Below are positions 1 through 10,624 of a stretch of 64,000 nucleotides of DNA, in pieces. This DNA is from Microbacterium sulfonylureivorans (lineage in GTDB: Bacteria; Actinomycetota; Actinomycetes; Actinomycetales; Microbacteriaceae). The notes under the pieces were generated by a model. It saw only the letters and a list, made by a program, of their open reading frames with translations, did not search any database and had not been told where the DNA came from. The translations under genes and the position numbers were made by a program. Where the stretch lies: assembly GCF_003999995.1 (NCBI RefSeq), contig NZ_RJAD01000001.1, positions 310,001-374,000 of the forward strand, in the 5' to 3' direction. How positions within the stretch are numbered: position 1 is the stretch's first letter; each line of letters begins with the position of its first letter.

Positions 1-1636
<1,636 letters not shown>

Positions 1637-1643
1637 AGGTGTG

Positions 1644-2639
1644 TCAGCCGGCGACGAGCGTCGGGGTGCCCGCCTCGTACTCGGTGAGGTCCCCTGTCTC
1701 CCCGCGGCGATGAGCGCGCCCGCCGACCACGATCATGTACGCCAGGAAGAGCCCGAGGGCGGCCGCGCCGATGCCGATCTTCACCGCCCACGGCCACGGC
1801 TGCGCCGTGACGAATCCTTCGATGAGACCGGCGACCGCCAGCGCGATGACGAGCCCGATCGCGATCGTCGCGAGCGAGCGCCCGGCCGACGCGAGCGACT
1901 CGCCACGGGTGCGGCGCCCGGGCGCCACCCACGCCCAGAAGATCGACAGCCCGGCGGCCGCCGCCACGAAGAGGGACGTGAGTTCGAGCAGCCCGTGGGG
2001 CGCGATGTAGAGCAGGAACACGTCGCCGCGATCGAACGACAGCAGCACAGCTGCCGCGGTGCCGACGCCGACCGCGTTCTGGACCATCACCATGATCGGC
2101 CAGAAGCCGGTGATCCCGAAGAGCACGCACTGCACCGCGATCCAGGCGTTGTTCGTCCAGACCGTGCCCGCGAATGCGGCGGGATGGTTCTCGCTGTAGT
2201 AGTCGGTGAAGTCGCTCTCGGCGTATCGCTCGAGCTCCATGCGGCTTCCGAGCGTCGCGACGAGCGCCGGGTCGCCTGCGATCCACAGCGCCGTCACCGT
2301 TGCGACGGCGAGGAAGCCGAGGGCGATGACGAGGGTGGCCCACCGCACCCGGTAGAGGGCGGCGGGCAGCTGCAGCGCGAAGAAGCGCGGGATCTGACGC
2401 ATGACGTTGTCGGGTGCACCGGTCAGCCGCAGGCGCGCACGCGCCAGCATGGTCGAGATGTGATCGCCCTGGATGCTGCGGCCCGCCGACGTCTTCGCAT
2501 CGGCGAGGTCGGCCGAGGCCGCACGGTAGCGGTCGACGAGTTCGTCGACCTCCGCGCCGGTCAGCCGACGGGACCTGCTGAGCTCGTCGAGGCGCGTCCA
2601 CTCGGCCCGCCGCGCGGCGGTGAGGGCGTCGAGGTCCAT
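1644..2639 (-). CDS. SpoIIM-family (stage II sporulation protein M-like) membrane protein
   Basis: 331-residue integral membrane protein of the SpoIIM/DUF95 family. About 95 charged cytoplasmic residues are followed by several hydrophobic segments, including 'WATLVIALGFLAVATVTALW', a central segment near 'AVQCVLFGITGFWPIMVMV' and 'LFLAYMIVVGGRAHRRGE' at the end. The family motif region around 'YYSENHPAAFAGTVWTNNAW' is present. Despite the name these proteins are widespread in non-sporulating actinobacteria and their role is unknown. It is divergent from an RDD-family gene, with 16 bases between the start codons, an arrangement I recall for such genes. ATG 2639 is preferred over an upstream ATG because a -10 box ends seven bases before it. 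Confidence 0.82.
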   Translation of the reverse strand: MDLDALTAARRAEWTRLDELSRSRRLTGAEVDELVDRYRAASADLADAKTSAGRSIQGDHISTMLARARLRLTGAPDNVMRQIPRFFALQLPAALYRVRWATLVIALGFLAVATVTALWIAGDPALVATLGSRMELERYAESDFTDYYSENHPAAFAGTVWTNNAWIAVQCVLFGITGFWPIMVMVQNAVGVGTAAAVLLSFDRGDVFLLYIAPHGLLELTSLFVAAAAGLSIFWAWVAPGRRTRGESLASAGRSLATIAIGLVIALAVAGLIEGFVTAQPWPWAVKIGIGAAALGLFLAYMIVVGGRAHRRGETGDLTEYEAGTPTLVAG

Positions 2640-2652
2640 ATGTTTCACTGTA
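2639..2652. promoter_or_regulatory. overlapping divergent promoter elements between SpoIIM-like and RDD genes
   Basis: Minus strand: TACAGT (2647-2652) ends seven bases before the ATG at 2639. Plus strand: TATGTT (2639-2644) ends eleven bases before the ATG at 2656. The two -10-like boxes lie back to back in a 16-base intergenic space with no Shine-Dalgarno for either gene. The plus-strand box is the weaker call. Confidence 0.45.
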
Positions 2653-2655
2653 CCC

Positions 2656-3501
2656 ATGCCCGAAGGCCGTCCCGCGATCATCGACATCCATCAGGACGAG
2701 GTGCTCACCGGCGAAGCGGTCGCCCTCGACGTCCAGCCCATCGGCTACTTCCTCCGCGCGCTGGGCGTGCTCATCGACATGTTCGTCGGAGTCGTCCTGC
2801 TCGTGCTGTTCGTGCTTCTCATGACCTGGATGCTCGACCTCGGCCTCATCGACGACTCGACCATGACGATCGCCACGATCGGCGTCCTGGTGTTCGTGAT
2901 GGTCGTGATCCCCACCGTCGTCGAGACCACGACGAGGGGCCGCAGCCTCGGCAAGCTGGCCGTCGGAGGACGGATCGTCCGCAGCGACGGCGGCGCGGCC
3001 GGGTTCCGCCATGCCTTCATCCGTGCGCTGGTCGGGGTGTTCGAACTGTGGCTCACCGTCGGCGCCGTCGCAGCCCTCGTGGGTGCCTTCACGCCCCGGT
3101 CGCAGCGCCTCGGGGATCTGATGGCCGGCACGTACTCCGAGCGCACCCGCACGCCCCGCCTGCCCGAGACGTCGTACGGCATCCCCCCGCAGCTGGAGGA
3201 GTGGGCCGCTGTCGCCGACGTGGCCCGGCTGCCCGATCGCCTCGCCCGTCGACTCGCGCAGTTCGGGCAGTCTGCGCGGAACATGGAACCCGCCGCCCGA
3301 TCGCGGGTCGCGGCATCCCTCGCCGCCGAGGCGGCCGCGCACGTCTCACCCGTCCCCTCCGTCGACCCCGAGACGCTCATCATCGGCGTCGTCGCCGTCC
3401 GGCGTCAGCGCGAGCAGCGTGCGCTCGAACTCGAGAGCGCCCGCGTCTCGGCGCTCACCGCCGCCGTCGCCGCCGCGCCCCGGGACTTCCCGTCGCGCTG
3501 A
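2656..3501 (+). CDS. RDD-family membrane protein
   Basis: 281-residue protein. The N-terminal half is an RDD domain: Arg in 'YFLRALGVLIDMFVGVVLLV' begins the first membrane helix, a second helix lies around 'IATIGVLVFVMVVIPTVVET', then 'TRGRSLGKLAVGGRIVR' and a third helix with 'ELWLTVGAVAALVGAF'. RDD proteins are membrane proteins of poorly known function, some proposed to move ions or small solutes. The C-terminal 110 or so residues are a charged, Ala/Arg-rich cytoplasmic extension that looks helical. It is divergent from the SpoIIM-like gene and ends seven bases from the end of ahcY, with which it converges. Function unassigned. Confidence 0.85.
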   Translation: MPEGRPAIIDIHQDEVLTGEAVALDVQPIGYFLRALGVLIDMFVGVVLLVLFVLLMTWMLDLGLIDDSTMTIATIGVLVFVMVVIPTVVETTTRGRSLGKLAVGGRIVRSDGGAAGFRHAFIRALVGVFELWLTVGAVAALVGAFTPRSQRLGDLMAGTYSERTRTPRLPETSYGIPPQLEEWAAVADVARLPDRLARRLAQFGQSARNMEPAARSRVAASLAAEAAAHVSPVPSVDPETLIIGVVAVRRQREQRALELESARVSALTAAVAAAPRDFPSR

Positions 3502-3507
3502 CGAGCC

Positions 3508-4983
<1,476 letters not shown>

Positions 4984-5022
4984 TCGCCCATTCTCGCACC
5001 CGGCGCGGGCGCGGTGTCGGTG

Positions 5023-5229
5023 TCAGACTCGCAGCGTCTCGTGCCGCACGACGACCCACCCCTTGGGCACCGAGAGGCGATCGGTGTGGATCGCGCAGAG
5101 GTCGTGCGCATGCGGATCACCCCCGCCGCCCAGCGGACCGAGGGCGGCCATCTGGTCGCCGTAGTCGTACGTGAGCGTCGTGATCGCCTCGCGGGCGCAC
5201 GCCACCTTGGAGCAGAGTCTCTCGCGCAT
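5023..5229 (-). CDS. DUF3499 family small protein
   Basis: 68-residue protein with the DUF3499 pattern: 'CSKVACAREAITTLTYDYGDQ', a central Gly-rich turn, 'HAHDLCAIHTDRL' and 'GWVVVRHE'. The paired Cys and the Cys/His in the second half suggest a small zinc site (inference). Function unknown; the family is actinobacterial and usually lies next to the zincin-like gene found divergently here. A -10 box TAGTGT (5237-5242) ends one base before an ATG at 5235 but seven bases before the ATG at 5229, so the second is the likelier leaderless start; it also gives the family-typical N-terminus. Confidence 0.85.
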   Translation of the reverse strand: MRERLCSKVACAREAITTLTYDYGDQMAALGPLGGGGDPHAHDLCAIHTDRLSVPKGWVVVRHETLRV

Positions 5230-5236
5230 CGGCATG

Positions 5237-5242
5237 ACACTA
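5237..5242 (-). promoter_or_regulatory. -10 box for DUF3499 gene
   Basis: TAGTGT on the minus strand, seven bases before the ATG at 5229. The spacing predicts a leaderless transcript and decides between two in-frame ATGs. Confidence 0.5.
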
Positions 5243-5317
5243 TCGGCCGGTCGCCGGCGCTCCGGGATGCCGCGCCCTGAGCATCCCGATCCGCACCGCT
5301 CGACACCGTGACGCGCC

Positions 5318-5323
5318 TAGGAT
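5318..5323 (+). promoter_or_regulatory. -10 box for zincin-like gene
   Basis: TAGGAT followed by six bases and the ATG at 5330. No ribosome binding site fits, so a leaderless mRNA is inferred. No clear -35 box is seen. Confidence 0.5.
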
Positions 5324-5329
5324 GGTCGC

Positions 5330-5770
5330 ATGGCGTGGCGGCGGACCCGGAGCACGGAAGCCGCGTCGCGGCGTCTGTCCCGGCATGGTCGGCACGGGCG
5401 CGAAGGACGCAGCCCGGTCGTCCGGCCCCCGCTGCCACCGCTCGACACGCGCGTCGACCGCTTCGACCTCGCCGTGGGCACCGCCGCCGAGTTCCTCCGC
5501 TCGGCATGGCCCGAGCTGCGCGACGTGAGCTTCGAGATCGCGGACATGCCCCAGGCTCCCGACGAGGACGGCATCCCCCGGTGGACGGTGCTCACCGAAG
5601 CGCGGCGCATCATCGTCTACCGTCTGCCGATCGAGCGGCTCAGCCACCTCCACCGCGACGACGATCTGCACCGACGCATGATGATCGAGAGCTGCGTCTT
5701 CCGCGCCGCCGCGGAGTATCTCGACCGGGATCCGTGGGATCTCGGTCCCGAGCGCTTCCGCTTCTTCTGA
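5330..5770 (+). CDS. metallopeptidase-family (zincin-like) protein lacking HExxH
   Basis: 146-residue protein of the family usually annotated as metallopeptidase (DUF1025-like) and found beside DUF3499. An Arg-rich N-terminus of about 45 residues precedes the domain 'FDLAVGTAAEFLRSAWPELRDVSFEIADMP' and the family ending 'EYLDRDPWDLGPERFRFF'. Where active zincins of this family carry HExxHH, this protein reads 'MIESCVFRAAAEYL', so no zinc ligand or catalytic Glu is recognisable and it is probably not a peptidase. It is divergent from DUF3499 and convergent with DUF5719. True role unknown. Confidence 0.75.
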   Translation: MAWRRTRSTEAASRRLSRHGRHGREGRSPVVRPPLPPLDTRVDRFDLAVGTAAEFLRSAWPELRDVSFEIADMPQAPDEDGIPRWTVLTEARRIIVYRLPIERLSHLHRDDDLHRRMMIESCVFRAAAEYLDRDPWDLGPERFRFF

Positions 5771-5784
5771 CTCGCGCGACGCCG

Positions 5785-7203
5785 CTACGGATAGACGACG
5801 ATCTCGGGCGACGCCGCATCCGCGGGCCACACCGGGATGCCGGCGAGCGATCCTCCCGCCGTGAGTGAGAGACTCGCGCGGATCTCGCTCTCGCCGGGAT
5901 CGAGCAGATAGACGGTTCGCGCAGACAGTCGCGCGGTCAGGCTGCCGTTCGCGGGCACGGCGAGTTCCAGTCGGTACGAGCCGTCCTCGGAGGTGACCGC
6001 GACCTCAGCCGGCTCATCGGCCGGGTTCACGAGGGTGAGCGCCGGCGGCGGGCCCGACGGAACCGCGAACAGGCTCGGCACCGACACGAGCGGCGACGGG
6101 GTGTACCAGGCGAAGTCGTCGCCCTCCTCGAATCCGGTGGTCTGCCACACGGCTGCGACGACGGGGGAATCGGCGTCGACCTCCACGGAGTACGAGCCGA
6201 CCGGCAACCCACCGAGATCGACCTCGACCGGTCGTCCCCCGACCAGAGGGACGACCTCGGGGTCGATCGCAGGCTCATCCCGTCCGATCGGAGTGACGGT
6301 GATGGTCGCGGTGGCGTCGGAGGACGGCGCGAGCACGCGCAGTACGGTGGCGGCATCCGACGCACCCTCGGTGCCCGGGGTTCGCGTCACCGCGACGCCC
6401 GTGATCGTCTGCGCCGCCGCTGGCTCGGGAATGGCGCCGACCTGTTCGACGCCGCCCGGCGTCAGCGTTCGCGTGATGCTCGCCTGCAGCCACGCGCTCA
6501 CCGGGGCCCCGACGGCCGAGACCCGGACGACCGGGCTCGCCTCGCCGATGACGAGCCCGGCGAGCGGCACGACGAGCTGGGTGCCCGCCGCGACGACGAG
6601 GTCGGTGCCGCCCGGCGGTGTCTGGGCACCCTCGGCGCCGAAGACCGTCAGCTGAACGGTGGCCGGGACGACGCCGGGGTTCGACAGCAGCACCAGATCG
6701 GCGGCCCCGGTCTCCGCCGACCCGCCGACGAGCCACGACTCGAGCAAGGGCGGTCGGCACGCCGAGGCGGCGAACCCGGCGAGATCGTCGGCGGTCACGG
6801 TCGCCGCGCCCGTCGCCGCGACGTCCACCCGCTGACGTCCTTCGGGCGGAGACGCGAACACCGCAGGGCCTTCGTCGGGAGCGAGCCCCGGGACCTCGAG
6901 CGTCGTCTCCTGCGCGGGCTGCGCTCCTTCGCTCACTCCGCTGATGACGCGCTGCGCCACGGCGACCGAGATCGACTCGACGTCGGCGACGTCGCGCCCG
7001 ATCGACAGGACTCCCCCGGCGCAGGCGGCAACCGACGTGGCGGGGGCGGGCACGGCTGCGATGCTCACGGGAGTGCGGGTCAGCGTGGGCCAGGGCACCG
7101 ACACCGCCGTCACGACGGCGATCACGGCGACCGCCGACACGATCGTGCCCGCGAGCAGCCGGGCGCTCGTCGTCGCCCATCGGAATACGCGTCGGTCGCT
7201 CAT
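5785..7203 (-). CDS. DUF5719 family membrane-anchored exported protein
   Basis: 472 residues. One N-terminal membrane segment ('ARLLAGTIVSAVAVIAVVTA') after a short basic cytoplasmic tail is followed by a long extracytoplasmic region of beta-rich, Val/Pro/Gly-rich sequence, as in DUF5719 proteins. No catalytic motif is recognised. The start ATG overlaps the stop of the large glycosyltransferase by four bases (ATGA), so the two are translationally coupled; an upstream in-frame ATG at 7218 would overlap further and is less likely. The fixed pairing with the glycosyltransferase suggests a joint envelope role (inference). Confidence 0.8.
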   Translation of the reverse strand: MSDRRVFRWATTSARLLAGTIVSAVAVIAVVTAVSVPWPTLTRTPVSIAAVPAPATSVAACAGGVLSIGRDVADVESISVAVAQRVISGVSEGAQPAQETTLEVPGLAPDEGPAVFASPPEGRQRVDVAATGAATVTADDLAGFAASACRPPLLESWLVGGSAETGAADLVLLSNPGVVPATVQLTVFGAEGAQTPPGGTDLVVAAGTQLVVPLAGLVIGEASPVVRVSAVGAPVSAWLQASITRTLTPGGVEQVGAIPEPAAAQTITGVAVTRTPGTEGASDAATVLRVLAPSSDATATITVTPIGRDEPAIDPEVVPLVGGRPVEVDLGGLPVGSYSVEVDADSPVVAAVWQTTGFEEGDDFAWYTPSPLVSVPSLFAVPSGPPPALTLVNPADEPAEVAVTSEDGSYRLELAVPANGSLTARLSARTVYLLDPGESEIRASLSLTAGGSLAGIPVWPADAASPEIVVYP

Positions 7204-10052
7204 CGCCCCTCCTGCCAATGCGGTCCCACGACCCGCGGCGTGCGCCGCGCCTCGCGCCGTGACGCCGCCGTCGGCACCGCGAGGAGCAGCGCTGCGGCGA
7301 GGACCGCGAACTGCGCGGCCGCGATGAGGCCGGCGGTCGCAGGCACAGACGCCGGGACGCCCGGTCGGGCGGCGACCTCGGTCGTCACCCGCCAGAGGGT
7401 GCCCTTCTCGGTCTCACCCACGGCGTCGAGCGTGTCGCGCTGGTCGAGGGACGTCGTCGCGGACAGCCGCATCGCGCGCGCGGCATCCGACTCCGGGGAA
7501 AGCGCGGGAGCCAGCAGCACGAAGCCGACCCCATGCCCGGCGAGGTCCGACACGACGTTCTCGGCCGACGAGGTCACGAGGTCCGCGGCGATGTCGGCGA
7601 TCGCCGCGTCCTCCGGCGACGGCTCGGTGCGCGTCGAGAGGAGCGTGGTCTGCCCGCCGAGGGTCTCGCTGCCGCCCCACACCACGCGTGCCGACACCCC
7701 GCCGGCGTTCTGCGGTGTGAGCACGATCGTCCCGACATCCGGATCGTCGCGGCCCTCCGCCGCGACGTAGGCCGGGAGCGTGCTCTCGGGCCCGTTGGCA
7801 AGCGACGCGGTCCCCCGCGCCATCGCGGTGAGCGCCGGCACGGCGAGGACTGCGATCGCCGCGACCACGGCGGCGGCCGTCAGCCCGCGAACGAGTGAGA
7901 GCTTCGGCGCGAGCCCTGCGTCGAGCGTCACGATCGCGCCGCCCAGCATGCCGAGCCAGGCGAGGCTCAGCCCGCAGCCCGGCCAGATCGGAACAGGGAG
8001 CGACTGTTCGAACGAGACCGAGAGCCCGACCGCCGCGAACGCCGTCGCGAGCCCGAGCGCGGCGAGGGCGAGCAGCACGATGCCCGCCGCCCAGCGCTGC
8101 GTGAGCGGAGCCGCCAGCGCCAGCAGCGCCAGCGGGGCGACGAGAAGCGGAACCCACCACGTCGGTGCGCCGGGGATGAGCGTCGCCCAGCCGGCGACGT
8201 CGGGGGTGGGGATCCCGGCGGCGAGGAGCGCGCGCCCGACAGGGTCGGCGGCGACCTGCGGTCCCGCCCAGGGCATGCCCGGGTCGGACAGGAGGCCCCA
8301 GACCTCGCCGCGGCGGATCGCGCTCCACACCAGCGGGGTCGCCACGACGAGGGTCGGGATGATGGTCCAGATCAGACGGGCGACGCCGCGCCCCGCCCGC
8401 AGGACGACGGCGAGGGCGATCGACGCCGCCCACACCACGGCGAGCGCCGGAGCGAGTGACGGCGCCACCGCGATCACCGCCGCGAGGAGCAGGGATGTCG
8501 CGCCCGCCCCCGCCCACGAGCGGTGAGCGACGGAGCCGGCGACGAAGAGCCACGGCAGGAGGAGATGCGCGAGCACGGCGGACGGCCGGCCCTGGGTCAG
8601 CGCGGCCAGCAGAGTCGGGGACAGCGCCCACAGCACACCGCCGGTCAGTCGCAGCATCGAGCGATCGGTCACGCGCGTCGCCGCGAACCATCCGCCGAGG
8701 GCGGCGAGCGGGAGCGCGAGGATCCACAGCACGACGATCGCGCGCGACGGCTCCCCCGGCGAGAGAGACCCGAGGATCCCGATGACGGCGGCGAACGGGT
8801 CGGCCGGTCCGATCGTGTCGAGCCCGAGTGCCCGCTGGCCGAAAGCTGCATCGGCCCGCAGCTGCGCCACCGTGTTCCGCAGCGGCTGCAGCGCGCCTCC
8901 GCCGAGCACAGGCCACGCCAGGAGGGCCGGGAAGGCCGCGACGGACACGACGAGCGCCCCGAGCACGAGCCACGCGCCACCGCCGGCGAGGAACCGCAGC
9001 TCACCGCGGCGGTGCCCGGCCGCCGGAGGTTCGTCACCGTCGTCCCCGAACCGCTGCCGCAGCTCGGTGCCGGTGGTGCGAAGCGGGGCGAGCTGGGCCC
9101 ATGACGAACGCTTGGACGAGGACAGTCTGCGGCGCGACCGGGCGATCGCGACCGGCCGCACCATGGCCGTCACCGCGGCGCCCCACTCCGGGAGGATGCT
9201 GCCGGGCTCCTTGCGGACCAGGTCGACCACCGTGCGCCACAGCGCGAGCGGGAGGATCGCGAGCCACAGGAGCGGGACGGCCAGGACATGGGCGTAGACC
9301 AGTCGCCGGTGCAGCTGCGCCACGCGCGAGGCGAACGTCGCGCGCCGGCGACGCTGCCCGGTCAGCGGGGTGGGCAGCCCCGCGACGCCGTCGCCGGCCG
9401 CGGCGACGATCGCCGAGGGCGCGAGCGACACGCGAGCGCCGGCGAGGTGCGCTCGCACGCCCAGATCGAGCCCTTCGTCGGCGCCGAGGAGCGCGGGGTC
9501 GAGGCCGCCGAGCTCGCGCCACGCGTCGGCGCGGACCAGCAGCCCTCGCACGTCGGCGCCCAGCACGTCGTCACGTCCGTCGTGCTGGCCCTGATCGAGC
9601 TCGCCGTCGGCGAGCCCGACGGTCCGGCCGAGCCGCGTCATCCCGGTGCCGAGTGACACGATCTCGGAGCGATCGTCCCAGCGGACGACCTTGGGTCCGA
9701 TGCACGCCACGGACGGCGCGAGCTCGAGCGCGCCTGCCAGGCGGGCCAGCGCCTCGCGCTCGGGAGCCGTGTCCTGGGCGAGCAGCCACAGTGCGTCGCC
9801 GTCGAGGCGCGGGGTGACGAGCGCGATCGCCGCCGCGTACCCGGTCGACGCCGGAGCGGTCACGACCGATTCGGCGGGAGCCGAACGCGCGACGTCGGCG
9901 AGGACGTCGTCGCCGCCGCAGAGGACGATGGTCAGCACGTCCACCGGACGCGTCTGCTCCGCAACGGCCGCGAGCGTCCTCCGCAGATGGTGCGCGGCGG
10001 GCGTGCGGCCATCGGGGCGCACGACGAGGATGGCGTGGACTCGAGCGGGCAT
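7200..10052 (-). CDS. large membrane glycosyltransferase family 2 protein
   Basis: 950 residues. Residues 1 to about 300 form a GT2-type (GT-A fold) catalytic domain: 'VHAILVVRPDGRTPAAHHLRRTLAAV', acidic 'DTAPEREALARL' and the acceptor-side motif 'ALLGADEGLDLGVRAHLAGA'. Around residue 265 a first membrane helix begins; the rest is a polytopic region of roughly a dozen hydrophobic segments. A large periplasmic stretch follows near residue 740, then one C-terminal helix and a short basic tail. This architecture fits a transferase using a polyprenyl-linked acceptor at the membrane. It lies between whiB2 and DUF5719, with ATGA coupling to the latter. Donor and acceptor are unknown. Confidence 0.82.
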   Translation of the reverse strand: MPARVHAILVVRPDGRTPAAHHLRRTLAAVAEQTRPVDVLTIVLCGGDDVLADVARSAPAESVVTAPASTGYAAAIALVTPRLDGDALWLLAQDTAPEREALARLAGALELAPSVACIGPKVVRWDDRSEIVSLGTGMTRLGRTVGLADGELDQGQHDGRDDVLGADVRGLLVRADAWRELGGLDPALLGADEGLDLGVRAHLAGARVSLAPSAIVAAAGDGVAGLPTPLTGQRRRRATFASRVAQLHRRLVYAHVLAVPLLWLAILPLALWRTVVDLVRKEPGSILPEWGAAVTAMVRPVAIARSRRRLSSSKRSSWAQLAPLRTTGTELRQRFGDDGDEPPAAGHRRGELRFLAGGGAWLVLGALVVSVAAFPALLAWPVLGGGALQPLRNTVAQLRADAAFGQRALGLDTIGPADPFAAVIGILGSLSPGEPSRAIVVLWILALPLAALGGWFAATRVTDRSMLRLTGGVLWALSPTLLAALTQGRPSAVLAHLLLPWLFVAGSVAHRSWAGAGATSLLLAAVIAVAPSLAPALAVVWAASIALAVVLRAGRGVARLIWTIIPTLVVATPLVWSAIRRGEVWGLLSDPGMPWAGPQVAADPVGRALLAAGIPTPDVAGWATLIPGAPTWWVPLLVAPLALLALAAPLTQRWAAGIVLLALAALGLATAFAAVGLSVSFEQSLPVPIWPGCGLSLAWLGMLGGAIVTLDAGLAPKLSLVRGLTAAAVVAAIAVLAVPALTAMARGTASLANGPESTLPAYVAAEGRDDPDVGTIVLTPQNAGGVSARVVWGGSETLGGQTTLLSTRTEPSPEDAAIADIAADLVTSSAENVVSDLAGHGVGFVLLAPALSPESDAARAMRLSATTSLDQRDTLDAVGETEKGTLWRVTTEVAARPGVPASVPATAGLIAAAQFAVLAAALLLAVPTAASRREARRTPRVVGPHWQEGR

Positions 10053-10061
10053 GACGTGGTC

Positions 10062-10067
10062 AGCCTA
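10062..10067 (-). promoter_or_regulatory. -10 box for large glycosyltransferase
   Basis: TAGGCT on the minus strand ends nine bases before the ATG at 10052, predicting a leader of only two or three bases. Confidence 0.42.
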
Positions 10068-10142
10068 GGCGGGCGTCCGCGCGACTCGCCGCCGTACGCG
10101 CCGGTCGCGCGAGATCGGCGGATGCCTCCGCAGTGTCGGCGA

Positions 10143-10469
10143 TCAGCCGGCGCGACGCTTGAGCTTGCGGCGCTCCCGCTCGCTCAGGCCGCCCCAGATC
10201 CCGAAGCGCTCGTCGTTCTGCAGCGCGTATTCGAGACATTCGCCGCGGACGTCGCACGAGCCGCAGACGCGCTTGGCGTCACGGGTCGAGCCGCCCTTCT
10301 CCGGGAAGAACGCCTCCGGATCGGTCTGCGAGCACAGCGCGTCGGTCTGCCAGGAGAGAGGATTGTCCTCCTCGCCCTCGACCTGCCGGCGTACGCCCGG
10401 AACTCCGAGCTGGACCGGATCGACGAACCAATTGTCGGGAACGCCAGAACGGTATTGCGAAGCCGTCAT
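10143..10469 (-). CDS. whiB2: WhiB2/WhmD-type iron-sulfur transcriptional regulator
   Basis: 108-residue WhiB protein. Four cluster Cys are seen: 'DALCSQTDPEAFFPEKGGST', then 'RVCGSCDVRGECLEYAL', followed by the Gly-Trp turn 'FGIWGGLSERERRKLKRR' and the basic DNA-contact tail. The 'DPEAFFPEKGGST' segment is the signature of the WhiB2/WhmD branch, which controls septation and cell division in mycobacteria and sporulation septation (WhiB) in Streptomyces. ATG 10469 has a GGGGAGA ribosome binding site five bases upstream; an in-frame ATG ten codons earlier lacks one. It lies beside manA and DUF3499, as in mycobacteria. A strong sigma-70-type promoter is upstream. Confidence 0.93.
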   Translation of the reverse strand: MTASQYRSGVPDNWFVDPVQLGVPGVRRQVEGEEDNPLSWQTDALCSQTDPEAFFPEKGGSTRDAKRVCGSCDVRGECLEYALQNDERFGIWGGLSERERRKLKRRAG

Positions 10470-10520
10470 CTCGTTCTCCCCCCGGGGATCCCCCTCCACG
10501 CGGTAGTGCGTGTATGAGTA

Positions 10521-10549
10521 ATTACACCCGTGTAGTTCGCCGAGGTCAA
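10521..10549 (-). promoter_or_regulatory. whiB2 promoter
   Basis: -35 TTGACC (10544-10549), 17-base spacer, -10 TGTAAT (10521-10526): the best sigma-70-like promoter in the window. It predicts a leader of about 45 bases before ATG 10469, consistent with that gene's visible ribosome binding site. Confidence 0.72.
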
Positions 10550-10624
10550 GTCGCGGATACTAAAGCCTCAACTCGGTCTTGAACCTTCGCGACGCGCCGA
10601 CGGCGTGTCGCTCTGTGATAACGG

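Noticed and set aside
1644..2639. Evidence for sporulation from the SpoIIM-like gene
   Set aside because: The family is common in non-sporulating actinobacteria; no other sporulation gene is in the window.
4984..5022. SAH riboswitch upstream of ahcY
   Set aside because: Only 39 bases separate ahcY from the preceding gene, too little for the aptamer, and no matching stem pattern is seen.
10505..10530. Small inverted repeat GTGTA...TACAC near whiB2 as a regulator site
   Set aside because: Arms of five bases overlap the -10 region and are too short to separate from chance; no known operator matches.
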